The notes under the pieces: generated by a model
Databases searched by the model: none
What the model was told of the DNA's origin: nothing
What the model saw: the letters and a program-made list of their open reading frames with translations, nothing else
Source: an uncultured Chthonomonas sp.
GTDB taxonomy: Bacteria > Armatimonadota > Chthonomonadetes > Chthonomonadales > Chthonomonadaceae
Direction of reading: 5' to 3'
NCBI GenBank assembly: GCA_903919615.1
Contig: CAIXIX010000598.1
Span: forward strand, 1-41,371
Length of the DNA stretch: 41,371 nucleotides
Part shown: piece after piece, positions 1 to 10,018 of the stretch
Position numbering within the stretch: position 1 is the stretch's first letter
Layout: every line of letters starts with the position of its first letter
Position numbers and translations under genes: made by a program

Positions 1-149
1 GGGATTTTGCCCCGAGCCATGTCTGCGATCTGGTTGTAGCCAATCTCCAGCTTTTCACCCGCAGCACGCGCTGAAAGCGGCTTGCCAGGCGACCCGAGCT
101 GCGTTAGAATACGCTCCGTCTGCCGTTGTAGCTCTTCGCTCCTCGCCAT
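1..149 (-). CDS. N-terminal part of a small HTH-like regulator (cut by window edge)
   Basis: A reading frame on the minus strand begins at an ATG at 147-149 and stays open to the window edge, giving 49 residues starting MARSEELQRQTERIL. The stretch 'SARAAGEKLEIGYNQIADMARG' reads like a helix-turn-helix (one helix, turn, recognition helix with 'IGYNQIADMA'), so a DNA-binding protein is plausible, but the rest is outside the window. An AGGTGAGG ribosome-binding site lies about 10 bases upstream of the ATG. A long inverted repeat at 191-236 lies just upstream and could be its own operator. The fold is inferred from pattern only; no family can be named. Confidence 0.5.
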   Translation of the reverse strand, partial: MARSEELQRQTERILTQLGSPGKPLSARAAGEKLEIGYNQIADMARGKI

Positions 150-190
150 ACCGATGCAAACCTCACCTTGGAATGATGCAGTTTACATCA

Positions 191-236
191 ACAACATCAC
201 CGTTGTCAACAACAACTATTTTGTTGACGATGTTGT
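191..236. promoter_or_regulatory. Long interrupted inverted repeat, candidate operator
   Basis: ACAACATC (191-198) is the reverse complement of GATGTTGT (229-236), and GTCAACAA (205-212) is the reverse complement of TTGTTGAC (221-228). Six extra bases sit in the left arm between the two blocks. The element lies between the divergent starts of the HTH-like gene (149, minus) and the thioredoxin-fold gene (352, plus), which is where a shared operator would be. It is also short of a terminator-like T run, so a protein-binding site is more likely than a terminator. Confidence 0.55.
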
Positions 237-272
237 CTTTTGGTAAGTTGCGCCGGCCAACGCCACTTGTAT

Positions 273-302
273 TTGACAATCCGCGCTGGGGCTGGCTACA
301 AT
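273..302 (+). promoter_or_regulatory. Sigma-70-type promoter for the thioredoxin-fold selenoprotein gene
   Basis: A perfect TTGACA (-35, 273-278) is separated by 18 bases from TACAAT (-10, 297-302). Transcription would begin near 308-309. That excludes the upstream ATG at 307 as a start and agrees with the GTG at 352. Confidence 0.65.
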
Positions 303-351
303 ACGTATGGACTACGGTCCGATATGGCAACACAAAACTGGAGACGCGCAC

Positions 352-873
352 GTGAAAAGATCTATTGTGGCCGTCGCCGTCCTTGGGATATTCGCCCTGA
401 TCGCCTCGCCTGTCGTAACACGGCACGCGGGCGCTCAGACTGCCACGTACCACGTCGGTCAGCGTATCGCAGATTTCTCGCTGAAAGATGATACGGGCCG
501 AACCGTTACGTTATCGCAGTACCGGGGCAAGGTGATTATCCTGAACTTCTACGCTGCCTGGTGACCCGGCTGTAATGAGGAGGCTCCTCATTTAGAGAAC
601 GAGGTCTGGCGTCGGTTTAAGGACAAGGGCGTGCAGGTGCTTGGAGTTTCGATTCAAGAGGGCAAAGACCCTATTGGCAAAATACGGCGTTTTCGCAAAA
701 AGCACCGGCTCACCTACCCGATCGTATCGGACGAGCCGGCGGTAATCATACAGAAGTTTGGGTTCTCGGGCATTCCGCAGAACATCGTACTGGATGCAAG
801 AGGCGTATACGTGAGTGCCCCTGAAACGATAGAACAGACCCTTATCGCTCTCAAAAAACTTGGCAAGAAGTAG
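352..873 (+). CDS. Secreted AhpC/TSA-TlpA family thiol oxidoreductase, probable selenoprotein (UPGC active site, TGA at 562-564)
   Basis: This gene encodes a thioredoxin-fold oxidoreductase of the peroxiredoxin-like AhpC/TSA-TlpA group, expected to act outside the cytoplasmic membrane. The start chosen is GTG 352, with GGAG eight bases upstream, and it gives a signal peptide (KRSIVAVAVLGIFALIA). Residues 31-70 carry the typical 'ADFSLKDDTGRTVTL' and 'GKVIILNFYAAW' blocks. The next codon is TGA (562-564), exactly where the first Cys of the WCxxC motif belongs, followed by Pro-Gly-Cys (Cys74) and NEEAPHLE. The frame then stays open to TAG 871-873, with the cis-Pro loop 'FSGIPQNIVLD' and normal family sequence. 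Reading TGA as selenocysteine (residue 71) gives a complete 173-residue protein. A hairpin at 574-592 fits a bacterial SECIS. The alternative is a recent nonsense mutation of a TGC codon. No Sec machinery genes lie in the window. Confidence 0.78.
574..592 (+). promoter_or_regulatory. Candidate bacterial SECIS hairpin
   Basis: AATGAGG (574-580) pairs perfectly with CCTCATT (586-592) around the loop AGGCT (581-585). The stem begins nine bases after the TGA and the apical loop sixteen bases after it. That is inside the spacing window known for bacterial SECIS elements. The loop has a G in its first two positions and resembles the AGGUCU loop of the E. coli fdhF element. The hairpin is inside the coding sequence, as bacterial SECIS elements are. 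Confidence 0.65.
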
Positions 874-876
874 GTC

Positions 877-912
877 ACGAGGGCTGTCTGGCGAAAGCTC
901 GACAGCCCTCGT
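877..912 (+). terminator. Hairpin terminator after the selenoprotein gene
   Basis: A perfect 12-bp stem (ACGAGGGCTGTC at 877-888 with GACAGCCCTCGT at 901-912) encloses a 12-base loop and starts four bases after the stop codon. It is GC-rich but is followed by ATGTCATT rather than a clean T run. It may also serve the converging minus-strand gene ending at 940. Confidence 0.6.
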
Positions 913-939
913 ATGTCATTGCCACTCAGAGCATTCAGC

Positions 940-2352
940 TCATCTGTGTCGGTGATTCTCTTCGCTAATCAGCGCCACGTAGGGCAACGCGACAGTTGCG
1001 CAGTATAGCGGATTCTGGTAGTGGTTTAAGGCGGGATTGAAGCACTCCCAGGGCGCGCCTTTTGACCGATTGCGTTCGAGATGTCCAGTAAACTCTGCCA
1101 GCATGGCGTCGCCATGTACCCTATCGACCCTGTCCAGTGCGACTATAAACCAGCCAGATGGCGTCCCCCAGTAGGCTCCGTTCTGATAGGTCCCCTGCCT
1201 CGCCAGACACTTCTCCCAGTACCCACCGAACTCACCCGTAGGCGGCACGGCCATTACCTGACCCTCTTTCATGGCTCCCGAATGAAGACAGACCGATAGC
1301 AAATGAGTCGCAACCTGCCGCTCTGCTTTAGGCGGCAGAATGCCCAGCCATACTGCGTATGCCGAAGCCCAAAGATCGTCTTTGCGGCCAACCTCGGTGG
1401 CGGAAATCAGCAGCGCTTCGTCAGAAGTCACCCCGATCAGAAACGTGGGAAGTATCGAGGCCGCAATTCTGGCGGCGTCCTTCTCGAACCGCCCTGCTTC
1501 TTTGCCTCGCTTACCTGCCCTGCACAGGTGCGAAAGATCTCTAGCCGCTTGCCATCTAAGCAGAGAAGGCATCAGACACAACCCTGCTTTGTGCACGGTG
1601 TCGCAAAAGCCCCAATCGACGCGACCTTTGCCAGGATTGGCATCACATACCACGAGCCCCGTTTTCTCTTCGACAGCAACGCTGTCATACGCCTTTGTAG
1701 CGGAGGACAGCATGTCGACCTGCCCCCAGGCAGTCTGCAGCGATACGTTCTTCAACACGTCAGGCGAAGTAGTGCGCACATACTCACGGACCATCTGGAT
1801 ATAGAAGAACGCATCATCGGCCGGGGGCAAGAATCCAAAACTTCCGTTGCCTTGATCTTCCCCATCGTAAGCTCCCGGATACCAGCATGGCTTCCCCGCA
1901 AGCGTAATGTGATCTGGAATGCTATAGGGAGGCACATAAAGGCCATGCTTCAAATTCACGCCATGCCGGTCGGCCTGCACCGACGCGATCAGCCGTATCC
2001 ATCCCAGAATCTCGGATGGTTCTATGAGGTCGGCCCCAAGCATCATGGCAGCATCGCGTACCCAGAAACTCGGGTACCCGGCATTTCCTCCAGGCATGTG
2101 CAGGATATAACCGGTTACATTCTTGTGTCCGGGGATCTGGCCACCGACGGGAATGGAAGCGCCATCGACGACCTCTGTAGCGCGTTTGTGCAGGTACTCT
2201 AGCGCTGTTTTGCGCGTATCCGTGTTTGTAGTGAGCGCAGGCTGGACGCCGACTCCGGGTTCTTGCATTGCACTCTCCCTGCCAAAGCTTGACGCCGGAA
2301 ATAGCGCTGCGAGGATGGTTACAGTGCATAGAGCTATACGAAGCCTTCGCAT
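940..2352 (-). CDS. Secreted six-hairpin glycosidase-like protein
   Basis: The protein has about 470 residues and a signal peptide (MRRLRIALCTVTILAALFPASSFG) when started at ATG 2352. A GTG at 2394 would add 14 residues that spoil the signal peptide, so the inner start is preferred. The sequence has many aromatic and acidic motifs typical of (alpha/alpha)6-barrel glycosidases: GYPSFWVRDAAMMLGADL early on, CWYPGAYDGEDQGNGSFG in the middle, and GTYQNGAYWGTPSGWFIVAL near the end. The last resembles the substrate-binding repeats of glucoamylase or debranching-type enzymes. No precise GH family can be fixed by eye. It probably trims a carbohydrate outside the cytoplasm. The gene converges on the selenoprotein gene and has no same-strand partner close by. 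Confidence 0.55.
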   Translation of the reverse strand: MRRLRIALCTVTILAALFPASSFGRESAMQEPGVGVQPALTTNTDTRKTALEYLHKRATEVVDGASIPVGGQIPGHKNVTGYILHMPGGNAGYPSFWVRDAAMMLGADLIEPSEILGWIRLIASVQADRHGVNLKHGLYVPPYSIPDHITLAGKPCWYPGAYDGEDQGNGSFGFLPPADDAFFYIQMVREYVRTTSPDVLKNVSLQTAWGQVDMLSSATKAYDSVAVEEKTGLVVCDANPGKGRVDWGFCDTVHKAGLCLMPSLLRWQAARDLSHLCRAGKRGKEAGRFEKDAARIAASILPTFLIGVTSDEALLISATEVGRKDDLWASAYAVWLGILPPKAERQVATHLLSVCLHSGAMKEGQVMAVPPTGEFGGYWEKCLARQGTYQNGAYWGTPSGWFIVALDRVDRVHGDAMLAEFTGHLERNRSKGAPWECFNPALNHYQNPLYCATVALPYVALISEENHRHR

Positions 2353-2446
2353 TATGTTTGTGAGCCCGTTCGTTACCCTGGCTAATATGTCCACTATTGC
2401 GCGTAAGTCGTTTCAAATAGCTGTCGACACAATCCATTACAAGGTC

Positions 2447-2650
2447 TCATCGCGCGCCATGCGCCACAAGGTATCGGGCGAGCTCCTTATCCTTGTACCG
2501 TTCAGCAGACCTTAACGGCGAATCGCCAGACTTTGTAGAAATGTTTGGATCAGCGCCGTGTTCGATCAGCATTTTGACCAGCCTGATGTCATTCGTACGT
2601 TCCTTCATGGGTGTTCGATATTCGCCCGTCCTGGCACAATGACCTGCGGT
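2447..2650 (-). pseudogene. Ankyrin-repeat protein remnant
   Basis: The minus-strand frame between an upstream TAA (2651-2653) and the TGA at 2447-2449 encodes about two ankyrin repeats. 'GEYRTPMKERTNDIRLVKML' leads into IEHGADPN, and SGDSPLRSAERYKDKELARY leads into LVAHGA. Both end in the classic beta-turn/hairpin signature (HGADPN, HGA). An ATG at 2606-2608 would give only 53 residues beginning in the middle of the first repeat, and the upstream part of the repeat has no start codon. This looks like the C-terminal stub of a longer ankyrin protein that lost its 5' end. A functional mini-protein from ATG 2608 is not excluded. Confidence 0.6.
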
Positions 2651-2817
2651 TTAAGTTTGCTCTTCCTTCAATTTTTTCGAAAGTGATGATGCATAATCAA
2701 TTAGATGACATTTCTGGAGTTTCCTCTGAAATCTTCATTTGTTTGCATCCAATTCGACGACTAAATATCCGTACATCCACAGACGAACACTCACCATCAA
2801 CAGACATTGGAGGTCTC

Positions 2818-3204
2818 ATGAAGCGAGTCACTGGTATTGGCGGCATCTTCTTCAAAGCAAAGGATGCTCCTGCGCTGCAGGCGTGGTATAAGCGGCACCT
2901 CGGCATTGATGTTCAAGACTGGGGCGGGACGGCTTTTACGTGGACCGATGGTGAAGGTAAACCGATTGGTGGAACGACTGTATGGTCTATTGCTCCAGAG
3001 GAGAGCGACCAGTTTTCGCCAAGCGTCTCAGCCTTTATGGTGAATTACAGAGTGGAGGACCTCCATGCACTGGTAAAAGTCCTGCGTGAAGAGGGCTGCG
3101 AAGTGCTGGAGAATATCGACGATTCTGAGTACGGAAAGTTTGCCTGGGTCATCGATCCGGAAGGCAACAAAGTGGAGCTCTGGGAGCCGCCGGCCGGGCA
3201 ATGA
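2818..3204 (+). CDS. VOC family (glyoxalase/bleomycin-resistance fold) protein
   Basis: This 128-residue protein has the two-module vicinal-oxygen-chelate layout. An N-terminal module carries ITGIGGIFFKAKDAPALQAW-type sequence (residues 4-22) followed by 'RHLGIDVQDWGG'. A C-terminal module ends in 'WVIDPEGNKVELWEPPA', with the near-terminal Glu of VELWE being a usual metal ligand. The start ATG 2818 follows GGAGG at a good distance; an in-frame upstream extension to 2611 lacks such a site. VOC proteins of this type (YP_-like 'FFKAKDPxALxxWY') are common single-gene enzymes of unassigned substrate. It stands alone, convergent with the small gene ending at 3303. Confidence 0.85.
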   Translation: MKRVTGIGGIFFKAKDAPALQAWYKRHLGIDVQDWGGTAFTWTDGEGKPIGGTTVWSIAPEESDQFSPSVSAFMVNYRVEDLHALVKVLREEGCEVLENIDDSEYGKFAWVIDPEGNKVELWEPPAGQ

Positions 3205-3302
3205 CACAGTGGTAATTGAGCGCCTGCCGGGCGTGGTCGGCACGCGTAAATCAAGATCGGAATAGTTCGCAAGCCCGTTCGGACGGGGCATCTTGTTCCC
3301 GA

Positions 3303-3500
3303 CTACCTGGTTGGCACAGGTTTACGAGGGGCGCGACCAGAGCCAGACTTCTTGCCGCCTCCATCTACCTTGTTAACAGTAGACCAGGCACGCCGTTCAG
3401 CCTCTTCTACACCAACTCCGCGCTCTTCGTAACTCTCTTCAATGTGCTCCGCCATACGTTTCTGCTTATCGGTATAGGCGGTTTTGTCACCTCGCGGCAT
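3303..3500 (-). CDS. Small plasmid-stabilisation-like protein
   Basis: The start at ATG 3498-3500 is supported by GGAGG eight bases upstream and gives a 65-residue, very basic and polar protein. The core 'YTDKQKRMAEHIEESYEERG' followed by VGVEEAERRAWSTVNK is the hallmark of a family of 60-80-residue proteins usually annotated 'plasmid stabilization protein'. The tail (GGGKKSGSGRAPRKP) is low-complexity and positively charged. The biochemical role is unknown, and such genes are frequently chromosomal, so the name should not be taken as evidence of a plasmid. There is no toxin-like partner next to it. Confidence 0.75.
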   Translation of the reverse strand: MPRGDKTAYTDKQKRMAEHIEESYEERGVGVEEAERRAWSTVNKVDGGGKKSGSGRAPRKPVPTR

Positions 3501-3640
3501 GATGTTTGCCTCCATCCCTCCGAACGCAAATAGATGCATATTCCGCGTTCAGACAGACGGCAGCGTGGAATTGTTCCTGGAGTTTCAGCGATACCCATTT
3601 CCTTCCCAAAACCCAACACCAAATACCTGCAACCTGTTCG

Positions 3641-4884
<1,244 letters not shown>

Positions 4885-4885
<1 letters not shown>

Positions 4886-6618
4886 CAGTTGTTTCCGCCG
4901 CTAACTTCGAGGTCTATGGTCTTGCGGGGTGGACCGGTGTACGGGTTCGGTCGAAGACGTACGCCCTCATTCACACCAGAGACGATCTCAGTAAACTCGT
5001 CTCCGACAAGCCCAATCTTCACGGACTTCGTATCCGTCTTCTGCGCCTTTTTGCCATTAACGACGGTATCGGTTACAACCTGTACGATGCTGTTACCGTT
5101 CTCCGTCTTTACGCAGTTCGAGGGCACACGCAGTACGTTCCGCTTGCGAGCGACAATCATCGAACAGCGCGCGCTCATCCCCGGTTTCAGGCGGTTATCC
5201 GCTTTGTCGATCTGAATCTCGACCGGAAATCGAATCACGCCACCACTGCTCGCTGCTGCCGCCTGAGCTGTGGCGTCGCCGCCTGCGGCCGGCGCAACCT
5301 TACGAATCTTGCCGATAAATAATGAGCCTCGAGACGAGTCGATTGTAACTTCTGTCAGCAGGCCGGGCTTTAGCTTGGAGATATCGACTTCGTTTACGTT
5401 GATCTTAATCAACATGGTCGATAGGTCCGCAATCTGGAAGATGGAGGTACCGGAGCCAAACGATGCGATAGCGCTAGTAACCAGTTCTCCCACTTCACTG
5501 TACTTCTTGGTTATAACGCCGGCCATGGATGCGGCGAGCGTGGTATCACGCTGCTGCACGCGGAGGTTATCTAGCTGGTTTTTCCAGTTGCTAACGTCCG
5601 CCTCGGCCGCGGCCACGTCATCGAACCGCATCTGATCCTGAATTCGGCCGGCGCGTGCTGCAGCCTCCTGAGCTTTCGCCTGAGCGAGAGCCGCTCTTGC
5701 ACTATTGAGTTCGTGCACCTTATCCGCGGGGAGAACGCTAGCTTCAGCCTGAACAAGCGCCGACTGCTGCTGTCGGACCACGCTTTCGGCATTGGCAATC
5801 TGGCTGCGAAGATTTGTCTCGGTAAGTCGGTTGGATAGCTCAATCTGATCGAGCTTCAGCTTTACATCCTTTGCATGTGCTGCTGCGACATCGCTATCGG
5901 TCTGGGCCTGGTCCACAACCTGCTGCGCGACAAAACCTTTATTGAACAGCTTCTTCTGGCGCTCAAGATTTCTTAACGAGTTTTCGGACTGAACTCGTGC
6001 TTGATCGTAGCCCGCCTGCGCAGACACGGCATTCTGCGGATTGGTAGTTTGAACCATCTGCTCGAGCGTGTCTTTAAGCGCTTTTAAACTTGCCTGCGAT
6101 GCATCAAGGCTCGCCCTTGCGCCAGCGATCGTCTGCTCGGTGAGCTTCGGCTGCACACCGGCATCGGCCTCCACCTCTCTTAATCGAGCCTCGGCAGATG
6201 CAACAGCCTGTACGTTTTGATCGATGGTAGAACTCGTCGAATCGTGCTGAAAGTGCACGTTCTTTCGTGCACTCGCCAGGCGCGCCTCGGAGCCCTTTAG
6301 TGAGGACTCGAGGGCTGCAACTTGCGCGTTAATTTCTGTTGGGTCGATGAGCGAAAGCGTCTGTCCCTGCACGACGTGATCGCCCTCGTCCACGAGCATC
6401 TTTGAGAGCCGCCCTCCAACCTTAGATTTGACCTCAACCTTACGCAGCGGCTCGATCGTACCGGTTTCGATAACCTTAATCTCAACATCTCCCCGCTTAA
6501 CGGTCTCAACCTGCTCGGGCTTTGGTTCGGTATGCAGTAATCGCTTAACGCCCCACACGCTTAGTGCGGCGATGAGCAACACGGGAGTGGTGCAGCCGAT
6601 AACCAGTTTCTTATTCAT
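4885..6618 (-). CDS. MacA/HlyD-type periplasmic adaptor (membrane fusion protein)
   Basis: The 577-residue protein begins at ATG 6616-6618 (AGAAGG nine bases upstream) with one membrane helix (VIGCTTPVLLIAALSVWGVK). A barrel/lipoyl half follows ('VKRGDVEIKVIETGTIEPLR', then VKSKVGGRLSKMLVDEGDHV). A very long coiled-coil hairpin comes next (about residues 85-360, rich in Ala, Gln, Glu and Lys), then the returning lipoyl half (AGVITKKYSEVGELV) and a beta-barrel with RFPVEIQIDKADNRLKPGM. The hairpin is longer than in typical MacA, which would suit a wide periplasm. It is the partner of the overlapping permease gene and forms the periplasmic bridge of an export pump. It follows the large glycosidase gene with an 82-base gap, so they may share a transcript. 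Confidence 0.88.
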
Positions 6619-6700
6619 GAATGGATGCCTTCTAACGCGCCCGAATTCCTGACGATGATTCGGGATACTAATAAGATAAGGTTGATTGCTATCGCTTCGA

Positions 6701-9700
6701 TTACTGTAGATTGAGATCGATGGTTTCGCCAAATTGAAGATACCTGGCGCCATTTGGCAAATCGGATCGAGAAGCTATGGCAAGATTCACAGTGACATGC
6801 GCAGCGCCTCCTGCAGCATTCCGAACAGACTGGATCGGCAGCAGCGCCGAACCTAATCGCTCGATCTTCTCCGGCAAACCAGTTAACCGCAGTACGATCG
6901 GCGCATTTGCACCCGGCTTGGATACCAGCAGAATCACAGCGCCGGCACCGGCGGTGCGCCATGCCGCCTCCCCGGTATTCAACAGCCGAAGCTTGTCGTG
7001 AGTGGCATCGTCGAAGTAAATCTCGCCGTTCACAAACCGCAACGGTGATTTCACAGTCGCAAGTGCGCCGCCTATCTGCTCGAGCGGCATGTCTGCAGTT
7101 GTATACTTTTCTCCAGGTGATCGAAAGGCGACTATGTTGCCTTTACCACGCATTTGCGCATACACGGGGCGCAGCTCTTCGTAGATGCTGGAGTAACCCC
7201 GGGCATCCGAGTCGCGATCACCGATCAGGATGCTGTCGATCTTCGCGTCTAGCTGCATTGCAGGAAGCTCCTGCGCCGCAAAGTTCTTAAATCGCAGAGC
7301 GGCAGGACGTGCAGTTCCATCTGGCTCAAAGATCCCAAAGTCGCTGTTCTCGTCGATTCTCAGTCCGCCAGGCAGCCACCATACGGCCGCTCCGTTCGAA
7401 CGCGAGTCGATCACGGTCCTGAGCATCTTGTCGATGGTATCTTGCTGAACTGCAAGCCGCACTGGTGAGGTGCCAGGATAGACGCTTGTGCCGAACTCGG
7501 CCCAGAAGACTGGCTTACCAGCGCCGGCCCATCGCGCGTAAACAGCAGTGAAACCACCGGAGCGAAACGCCTGCCACTCTCCCGAGAGGGCGTAGCCTTC
7601 CGGCGAAATAAAGTCCAGGTGCGCGGCGCCTGCGCGCAGATCGAAAGGCATTTCCGGGTCTACACCAGGGAAGCCGTTGCCGCCGTAGCCACTTCTCGCT
7701 CCAACGAGTGCATCTGCTCCAAGCGATCGCAGGGCCCCCTTTACCTCCCGATACCCCTTGCTCAGGATGTCATCCACAAATCGGCGATATGCTGCAACCA
7801 TGATTCGCCAGGGGCCGTCGGAAGAGATCTGAACATCATCCGGGCCGATAATGAGCCCGCCTTTACGAGGCGCGGCAAACTTCCAAGCAGCTTCTGCATT
7901 TTCAATGGGACCGTAGTTGTCATCGATCCACTTTCGCCAAAGCGCATCGTATCTGCTTCGCACATCCTGCTTACCAAGATGCGGTTCCCAGGCAATGTCT
8001 AAGGCAAACAGATCCGTGTTATTTCGCAGCCGGGCGGCATCGAGAAGCGCCTTCAGCTTATCTCGATGGAGCTCCCTAGGATCGGCGTTAGAAATAAAAA
8101 CGTTGCCCAGTATGTGGTGGTTATGGCAGCGAGCGAGGAAATCCTGAAGGTTAGCGCCCTCTTCTGGCCGGGAATATTGCACGCTAACGAGATTGATGCC
8201 GATGTTCTCGCACCGAGCCAGATCCTGCTCAACGAGCTCAGCATCATACTGATCCGGCGCTAGCCAGCCTGAGAAGTAGGCGGGAGATTCTTGTCCGGCA
8301 ACATTTAGTGGCCAGAAGTTTACGCCAACCGGCCGGAAAATTTTGCCGTTCTGAACGAATTCGCTGCCCTCAACGTGAACTATCGCTGCGGCAGCGTTTG
8401 GGCGATTTTCAGATGGCACCACACGGATGCTCATCTCTAGCCGATCCAGCAAGCGGTGGCCATCGATCGAGTATAGCTTCGCCGTGTAGCGATAAACTCC
8501 GGGAGTAGCGATCTTTATTTCAACTTGCGCCGCCTCGATCTGCTTTCCACTTTCAACTTGAGCTTCGCCGCCGGATTGAAATATCTCTGTTGCTTTCGAG
8601 TCGCTAAGGCGGTACATCTTCTGTTCTAGTGAGAGGGTTTCAGTTGCTGGTCCAAGATTAATCAGAAGGGCCGACAGTCCGATAGGCTTACCGAGATCAT
8701 TTACACACTTTTCCGCACCGGCGCGGACGATAAAGACATTCTGAAGTGCGCGATCGACAAGGCTCGTTAGCTGCTTATCGGTGGTGGCTGCAGAATAGTC
8801 TGCGCCTCCACCCCATATTGCGCCCTGATATGGACCTTTGAGTGCAACCCGGACCCAATCTTTATAGTCGGTTACTGCAGTAGGAAATGCAGACGAGTCG
8901 AGGTTCACAGGGAGCAGCCTGCCGTTCCGCTCACCCAATGTTCCAATGCCGCGATCTCGCAGCACGGGCAGCCATAAACCAGAGATCGTATCGTGCACCT
9001 GTTTGTGTATCGGCGAAAGCGCCTCGAGATTAGGTGCAGATGCTGCCTGCATGGGCATATCGCCAGGCAAGGCGGCACAGCCAAAGTCAGCGAGCCAGAA
9101 CTGATGCGCCCCGGGCGTTTCGGAGGAATGCGAATCTGCAAGCCCGATTCGCAGAATCGATGCGGCTTGAGGCGAGAACTGGTCGTTCGTGCCTCCTCGG
9201 CCTTTGGATTGACTGTCCTGCCAGTACTTAAAGTCGGTAGGCAGCATGGTGACTCTTCGCCACTCGTTCGTGAGCGGCACAGGCGCAAGCCAGCGTGAAC
9301 CGTCCGCCTCCACCCATTCGAGCACAGCGGCCTGCGTGCGAGCATCCCCCTTCGCCCAGAAGCTGATTAGATTTGTTCCCGGTTTGAACGGTGAAACGGT
9401 AAATTTTGGCGGCGCGACAGAGGCCCAGTTGTGGTAATGCTCAAAGCGGAGGTTGATGGCCGCGCCGTGGGGGCTGTCTTCAATTTTGAGAGTTGGGTTT
9501 GCATCTGGAGCTGCGGCAGCAATCTGCCAGAGTGCGGTATCGATCTTTGAAGGATCGAACATCGGCTGGAAGTTCAGACTAGATAGCCGATCGTGAAGCG
9601 TCATCCAGGCGCGGCCATCCGTGTAGACGAGACGAGACAGCGCAGGACCGTTGAGGCAGATCAGCCTGCCTTTCCCCTTCAGGAAGTTGAGAAGATTTGG

Positions 9701-10018
9701 CAGAGCTTGCGCTGGAAACAGGTCACTGTGCGGCAGAATGAGGAGCTGAAATCGGGACGCACCAAAGCTGTTTACATCGGTTACCTGTACTGGCGATAAG
9801 ATAATGGCATCATCACCACGCGCTTTCAATATTCCGGCGATACGCGCTGCATCGGCCGCGTCCGAAAGCGGCGGCATCGCGCCTAGAATTGCGACACGTG
9901 CGGGCGCCGCCGCACAAACGGACGATAAAGGGCCAATACCTGCAAGTAAGCACAGGCACAATATCCCAGTCCATCTCTTCATCGCGTCAGCGAATGCGTT
10001 GCTATCGACTTTGCACAT
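6701..10018 (-). CDS. Large secreted GH42-like glycoside hydrolase
   Basis: The start chosen is ATG 10016-10018, which has GAGG eight bases upstream and gives 1105 residues with a signal peptide (MKRWTGILCLCLLAGIGPLS). ATG 9982 has no ribosome site. The N-terminal 150 residues resemble a Rossmann-like GATase/trimerisation domain (ILGAMPPLSDAADAARIAGI, then LLILPHSDLFPAQALPNLLN). A beta-sandwich of carbohydrate-binding type follows (about 165-330). A TIM barrel occupies roughly 550-900, with NGKIFRPVGVNFWPL, DIAWEPHLG (likely acid/base Glu) and PVFWAEFGTSVYP (likely nucleophile Glu). A beta-rich tail closes the protein. The arrangement resembles GH42 or GH5-like enzymes, but the exact family is uncertain. 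The probable job is extracellular or periplasmic polysaccharide hydrolysis. Confidence 0.65.
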   Translation of the reverse strand: MCKVDSNAFADAMKRWTGILCLCLLAGIGPLSSVCAAAPARVAILGAMPPLSDAADAARIAGILKARGDDAIILSPVQVTDVNSFGASRFQLLILPHSDLFPAQALPNLLNFLKGKGRLICLNGPALSRLVYTDGRAWMTLHDRLSSLNFQPMFDPSKIDTALWQIAAAAPDANPTLKIEDSPHGAAINLRFEHYHNWASVAPPKFTVSPFKPGTNLISFWAKGDARTQAAVLEWVEADGSRWLAPVPLTNEWRRVTMLPTDFKYWQDSQSKGRGGTNDQFSPQAASILRIGLADSHSSETPGAHQFWLADFGCAALPGDMPMQAASAPNLEALSPIHKQVHDTISGLWLPVLRDRGIGTLGERNGRLLPVNLDSSAFPTAVTDYKDWVRVALKGPYQGAIWGGGADYSAATTDKQLTSLVDRALQNVFIVRAGAEKCVNDLGKPIGLSALLINLGPATETLSLEQKMYRLSDSKATEIFQSGGEAQVESGKQIEAAQVEIKIATPGVYRYTAKLYSIDGHRLLDRLEMSIRVVPSENRPNAAAAIVHVEGSEFVQNGKIFRPVGVNFWPLNVAGQESPAYFSGWLAPDQYDAELVEQDLARCENIGINLVSVQYSRPEEGANLQDFLARCHNHHILGNVFISNADPRELHRDKLKALLDAARLRNNTDLFALDIAWEPHLGKQDVRSRYDALWRKWIDDNYGPIENAEAAWKFAAPRKGGLIIGPDDVQISSDGPWRIMVAAYRRFVDDILSKGYREVKGALRSLGADALVGARSGYGGNGFPGVDPEMPFDLRAGAAHLDFISPEGYALSGEWQAFRSGGFTAVYARWAGAGKPVFWAEFGTSVYPGTSPVRLAVQQDTIDKMLRTVIDSRSNGAAVWWLPGGLRIDENSDFGIFEPDGTARPAALRFKNFAAQELPAMQLDAKIDSILIGDRDSDARGYSSIYEELRPVYAQMRGKGNIVAFRSPGEKYTTADMPLEQIGGALATVKSPLRFVNGEIYFDDATHDKLRLLNTGEAAWRTAGAGAVILLVSKPGANAPIVLRLTGLPEKIERLGSALLPIQSVRNAAGGAAHVTVNLAIASRSDLPNGARYLQFGETIDLNLQ

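Noticed and set aside
1303-2202. 299-residue plus-strand frame opposite the six-hairpin glycosidase-like gene
   Set aside because: It is antisense to a gene with clear signal peptide and enzyme motifs; its own sequence is cysteine- and arginine-rich and motif-free.
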